DNA of 64,000 nt from Rhodoferax sp. OV413 (GTDB taxonomy: Bacteria > Pseudomonadota > Gammaproteobacteria > Burkholderiales > Burkholderiaceae_C): positions 248,001 through 312,000 of the forward strand of contig NZ_FNJA01000006.1 in the NCBI RefSeq assembly GCF_900104385.1, read 5' to 3'. Positions within the stretch are counted from its first letter, which is position 1. The number at the start of each line of letters is the position of its first letter. This document shows positions 61,022 to 64,000 of this stretch, in pieces. The position numbers were made by a program, and so were the translations under genes. The notes under the pieces are model-generated. The model was not told where the DNA came from, made no database searches, and worked only from the letters and a program-made list of their open reading frames with translations.

Positions 61022-61756
61022 ATGCGATTACACGGAAAAACGGCCTTGGTCACCGCTGCGGGCCAAGGCATAGGCCAGGCGGCCGCCTTGGCCATGGCGG
61101 CCGCCGGTGCCCAGGTGTGGGCTACCGATGTGAACCCGGCGTTGCTGGCGTCCTACGAGGGCGTGGCCAATATCACCGCGTTGCCGCTGGATGTGCTGGA
61201 CCAGTCGGCCATCCAGGCCATGGTCGAGCGCATGCCCAAGATCGATGTGCTGTTCAACTGCGCGGGCGTGGTGCACAACGGCACGGTGCTGGAGGCCAGC
61301 AACCGCGATCTGGAATTCGCCTTCATGCTGAACGTGCAAGCCCAGTTCTGGGCCATCCAGGCGGCGCTGCCCAAAATGCTGGCCCAAGGCGGCGGCAGCA
61401 TCATCAACATGGCCAGCGTCTGCAGCAGCATCAAGGGCCTGCCGAACCGCTGCGTCTACGGCACCACCAAGGCGGCGGTGATTGGTTTGACGAAAAGCGT
61501 GGCCGCCGACTACGTGGCCCAGGGCATACGCTGTAATGCGATCGCCCCCGGCACGGTGGATACGCCGTCGCTGCACGACCGCATCAACGCCAACGCCGAC
61601 CCGGTCGCCGCGCGCAAAGCCTTTGTAGCCCGCCAGCCTATGGGCCGGCTGGCGCAAGCCCATGAGATCGTACCCATTGTGGTATTTTTGGCCAGCGACG
61701 AGTCGATATTTGCGACCGGCCAGACGTACTCGGTCGATGGCGGTATGACGATTTAA
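61022..61756 (+). CDS. SDR family oxidoreductase, sugar-acid dehydrogenase type
   Basis: A 244-residue classical short-chain dehydrogenase. The cofactor motif is TAAGQGIG (about residues 11-18), then NCAGVVHNG, the catalytic Ser in NMASVCSS and YGTTK. NAIAPGTVDTPSLHDRI resembles 2-keto-3-deoxy-L-fuconate dehydrogenases and BDH2-type enzymes. With a dehydratase and an FAH hydrolase beside it, oxidation of a 2-keto-3-deoxy sugar acid is likely. The ATG follows GGAGCAACAC. Confidence 0.89.
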   Translation: MRLHGKTALVTAAGQGIGQAAALAMAAAGAQVWATDVNPALLASYEGVANITALPLDVLDQSAIQAMVERMPKIDVLFNCAGVVHNGTVLEASNRDLEFAFMLNVQAQFWAIQAALPKMLAQGGGSIINMASVCSSIKGLPNRCVYGTTKAAVIGLTKSVAADYVAQGIRCNAIAPGTVDTPSLHDRINANADPVAARKAFVARQPMGRLAQAHEIVPIVVFLASDESIFATGQTYSVDGGMTI

Positions 61757-61785
61757 TTCGCTCTTTTCACACCCAAAGGAAATCC

Positions 61786-62634
61786 ATGAAACTCGTTCGT
61801 TACGGCAAACCTGGCAAAGAAAAACCAGGTCTGATCGATGCCGAAGGCAAGCTGCGCGACCTGAGCAAAGAGCTCAAGGACATCGGCCCCGAGCAGCTCG
61901 GCGACGCCGCGCTGGCCAAGATCGCCAAGCTGAATCCAGCCAAGCTGCCGCTGGTCAAGGGTAAGCCGCGCATGGGCAGCCCGGTGGCGAACGTGGGCAA
62001 GTTCATCGCCATCGGCCTGAACTACGCCGACCACGCCGCCGAGTCGGGCCTGCCGATTCCGGCCGAGCCGGTGGTGTTCATGAAGGCGACTTCGTGCATC
62101 CAGGGTCCGAACGATCCGGTGATGCTGCCCAAGGGCTCGAAGAAGACCGACTGGGAAGTCGAGTTGGGCGTGGTCATCGGCACCCAGGCCCGCTATGTGT
62201 CGCAAAAGGACGCGCTGAACTTCGTCGCCGGCTACTGCACCATCAACGATGTGAGCGAACGCGAATACCAGATCGAGCGCGGCGGCACCTGGGACAAGGG
62301 CAAAGGCTGCGACACCTTCGGCCCGCTCGGCCCCTGGCTGGTGACGCGCGACGAAGTGCCGAACCCGCAAAAACTCAGCATGTGGCTGGACGTGAACGGC
62401 CAGCGCGTGCAGACCGGCAACACCAAGACCATGATCTTCAGCGTGGCCAAGATCGTCAGCTACGTCAGCCAGTTCATGACCCTGATGCCGGGTGACGTGA
62501 TCACCACCGGCACCCCGCCCGGCGTCGGCCTGGGCATGAAGCCACCGGTGTTCCTGAAGAAGGGAGACACCATGGCCCTGGGTATCGAAGGTCTGGGTGA
62601 ACAGCACCAGGTAGTAGTGCCCTTCAAGCTATAA
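61786..62634 (+). CDS. Fumarylacetoacetate hydrolase (FAH) family protein
   Basis: A 282-residue protein. The metal-binding carboxylates are in DWEVELGVVIG and NDVSEREYQ; GLNYADHAAESGLP and GDVITTGTPPGVG are typical of the group that includes 2,4-diketo-3-deoxy-L-fuconate hydrolase. That enzyme follows the SDR step in non-phosphorylative fucose breakdown, yielding pyruvate and lactate; assignment to that substrate is inference. It follows the SDR gene by 29 nt and is closed by a terminator. Confidence 0.89.
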   Translation: MKLVRYGKPGKEKPGLIDAEGKLRDLSKELKDIGPEQLGDAALAKIAKLNPAKLPLVKGKPRMGSPVANVGKFIAIGLNYADHAAESGLPIPAEPVVFMKATSCIQGPNDPVMLPKGSKKTDWEVELGVVIGTQARYVSQKDALNFVAGYCTINDVSEREYQIERGGTWDKGKGCDTFGPLGPWLVTRDEVPNPQKLSMWLDVNGQRVQTGNTKTMIFSVAKIVSYVSQFMTLMPGDVITTGTPPGVGLGMKPPVFLKKGDTMALGIEGLGEQHQVVVPFKL

Positions 62635-62642
62635 GCTGAGTG

Positions 62643-62675
62643 CATCCCCAGCCGTCAGGCTTGGGGATGTTTTTG
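62643..62675 (+). terminator. Rho-independent terminator after the FAH gene
   Basis: CATCCCCA (62643-62650) pairs with TGGGGATG (62662-62669). An inner GCC/GGC pairing tightens the loop, and TTTTT follows. Confidence 0.87.
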
Positions 62676-62695
62676 TTGGTTTATAGGTTTTGGGG

Positions 62696-62745
62696 TTGTA
62701 GCGCTTATGCAATAAGCGCTGGATGCTATTGAATATGTAGCATTT
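62696..62745. repeat. Dispersed palindromic repeat, copy Q (variant)
   Basis: TGTAGCGCTTATGCAATAAG, then CGCTGGATGCTATTGAAT: inverted AGCGCTTA arms replace the usual GCGCAG. It lies between the FAH terminator and the ABC permease stop. Confidence 0.55.
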
Positions 62746-62751
62746 GTCTTC

Positions 62752-63573
62752 TTACTGGCGCCGACCGCGCAGCCACTCCAGCGCCAGCAGCAGGCTGGTG
62801 GTGAAGATGATCAGCAGGGTGGCGACCGCCGCAATGGTCGGGCTGATGTTCTCGCGGATGCCGTTGAACATCTGGCGCGGCAGCGTGGACTGCGAAGGGC
62901 CGGCCAGGAACAGCGTCACCACCACTTCGTCGAAGGATGTCGCAAAGGCGAACAGCGCACCCGAGAAGACGCCAGGCGCGATGATGGGCAGCGTCACGCG
63001 CCAGAAGGTGGTCCAGGGCGAGGCGCCCAGCGACTGGCTGGCGCGCACCAGGTTCTGGTTGAAGCCCTGTAGCGTGGCCAGCACGGTGGTCAGCACAAAC
63101 GGGGCGCCGAGTGCGGCGTGCACCATGATCAAACCCGCATACGAATCGGTCAGGCCGACCTTGGCAAAGCTCAGGTAAGCGGCTACGCCGACCACCACAA
63201 TCGGTACCACCATGGGCGAGATCAGTACGCCCATCAGCAGGCCTTTGCCGGGGAAGTTTTCGCGCGCCAGCCCGACTGCCGCCAGGGTGCCGAGAATGGT
63301 CGCCAGCACCGTGGCTGCGGGTGCCACGATGAAACTGTTTTGTGCCGCCCGCTTCCATTCATCCGAGCCAAACAGGTTCTGGTACCACTGCATCGACCAG
63401 CCAGGAATCGGATACGACAAGAAGGAGCTGGACGAGAACGACAGCGGAATGATCACCACGATGGGCAGCAGCAAAAACACTAGCATGCCGACGCCGAAAG
63501 CGCGCAGCGCCCACCAGCCGAGCTTGTCGAGCCAGGTGGCGTAGGCAGGGAATACGGGGAGGAACTTGCTCAT
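62752..63573 (-). CDS. ABC transporter permease, spermidine/putrescine type (PotC-like)
   Basis: A 273-residue inner-membrane permease with six helices. The EAA loop LVRASQSLGASPWTTFWRVT contacts the ATPase. PLSFSSSSFLSYPIPGWSMQ after the first helix is characteristic of the PotC/YdcV group that moves polyamines or related cations. Its ATG lies one base after the upstream permease stop, so the two are coupled. The binding protein and ATPase genes should lie beyond the right end. Confidence 0.87.
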   Translation of the reverse strand: MSKFLPVFPAYATWLDKLGWWALRAFGVGMLVFLLLPIVVIIPLSFSSSSFLSYPIPGWSMQWYQNLFGSDEWKRAAQNSFIVAPAATVLATILGTLAAVGLARENFPGKGLLMGVLISPMVVPIVVVGVAAYLSFAKVGLTDSYAGLIMVHAALGAPFVLTTVLATLQGFNQNLVRASQSLGASPWTTFWRVTLPIIAPGVFSGALFAFATSFDEVVVTLFLAGPSQSTLPRQMFNGIRENISPTIAAVATLLIIFTTSLLLALEWLRGRRQ

Positions 63574-63574
63574 A

Positions 63575-64000
63575 TCAGGTCATGCTCAGTTCTGTTTTCA
63601 GGAGCCGGCGGTACAGCGCATAGAGCACCAGCGTGGTCGCCAGCAGCACGGTGGACAGCGCGGCGGCTACACCCCAGTTGACGTTCACGTTGATGTACTG
63701 GGCCACGTAGTAGGACAGCATCTGGTCGTCGGCGCCGCCCAGCAGCGCCGGGGTCACGTAGTAGCCGATAGCCAGGATAAATACCATCAGCGCACCGGCA
63801 CCTATGCCGGCATAGGTTTGCGGCACGTAGACGCGCCAGAACGCGGCCAGCGGCGTGCTGCCCAGCGACACGGCGGCGCGCTGGTAGGTCGAGGGCACGG
63901 ACTTCATCACGCTGTACAGCGGCAGGATCATGAAGGGCAGCAGCACATGCACCATGGCGATCACCACGCCGGTGCGGTTGAACAACAGGGCCAGTGGCTC
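63575..64000 (-). CDS. ABC transporter permease, spermidine/putrescine type (PotB-like), 5' part outside window
   Basis: The frame is open to the window edge; about 141 C-terminal residues are seen of the roughly 300 expected. [14 protein letters not shown] is a membrane helix, and the EAA loop follows as [20 protein letters not shown]. The final helices end in [16 protein letters not shown]. It is the partner of the PotC-like permease in the same operon. Confidence 0.86.
   Translation of the reverse strand, partial: EPLALLFNRTGVVIAMVHVLLPFMILPLYSVMKSVPSTYQRAAVSLGSTPLAAFWRVYVPQTYAGIGAGALMVFILAIGYYVTPALLGGADDQMLSYYVAQYINVNVNWGVAAALSTVLLATTLVLYALYRRLLKTELSMT

Noticed and set aside
1-64000. CRISPR array, rRNA/tRNA genes, insertion sequence or prophage
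   Set aside because: No regularly spaced direct repeats, cloverleaf-like sequences, transposase, integrase or phage structural genes were found by reading. The regularly recurring motif is the dispersed palindromic repeat, with irregular spacing of hundreds to thousands of bases.

Overview
The window is a GC-rich chromosomal stretch from a beta-proteobacterium, most likely a member of the Comamonadaceae (Rhodoferax/Polaromonas-like). The gene content, the adjacency of argB and slmA, a PEP-CTERM protein and the many LysR/GntR regulators and organic-acid transporters point there; the genus is inference. Both ends cut a gene: a 2-hydroxyacid dehydrogenase at the left and a polyamine-type ABC permease at the right. 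I saw no rRNA, tRNA, CRISPR array, transposase or integrase.

Layout. 0-9.7 kb is an acidic amino acid block: a HypT-like LysR regulator, aspartate ammonia-lyase (aspA), a GltP/DctA-type symporter, two paralogous periplasmic binding proteins and the glutamate/aspartate ABC transporter gltIJKL, followed by pyrC. Together these import aspartate/glutamate and split aspartate to fumarate and ammonia. 9.7-16.7 kb holds a GlcD-like FAD oxidase divergent from a branched-chain-type binding protein, a GntR / isocitrate-lyase-superfamily / HIT operon, a DUF3025 gene, htpX and elaA. 16.7-27.4 kb holds a PEP-CTERM protein, dbpA, an overlapping rep / small secreted protein / pldA operon, an MFS carrier and a large FUSC membrane protein. 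27.4-29.4 kb is a distinctly AT-richer two-gene island: a DUF3010-like protein and an intact Hanks-type Ser/Thr kinase. 29.4-33 kb continues as an accessory stretch (YdeI-like protein, a YpfH-like esterase lacking its catalytic serine, a dienelactone hydrolase, a YhcG/DUF1016 nuclease preceded by a coupled 32-codon ORF). 33-51 kb is a mosaic of single genes: a large exported unknown, a DTW-domain tRNA modifier, two glutathione transferases, an S9 peptidase, transglutaminase-like, GAF and DUF1439 proteins, msrA, two LysR regulators, an SDR, a GFA protein, a formamidase-like hydrolase, a pyridine nucleotide-disulfide oxidoreductase and a pirin. 51-58.6 kb is slyD, argB, slmA, an orphan binding protein divergent from a PAS-GGDEF-EAL protein, and a cyclopropane fatty acid synthase. 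58.6-62.7 kb is a GntR-controlled sugar-acid catabolic cluster (UxaA/GarD dehydratase, SDR, FAH hydrolase). The window ends in two permease genes of a spermidine/putrescine-type ABC transporter.

The most striking non-coding feature is a dispersed palindromic repeat of about 45-55 bp (17 full, partial or variant copies between 12.4 and 62.7 kb, none in the first 12 kb), built around GCGCAG...CTGCGC inside AGCTGC/GCAGCT arms. Most copies sit between genes, often touching stop codons. At least one lies inside a gene and supplies its signal-peptide core; another probable copy is read through in the DUF3025 gene. The kinase/DUF3010 pair is the best candidate for an undescribed system. Its role (for example in phage defence) is inference from composition, pairing and neighbourhood only.
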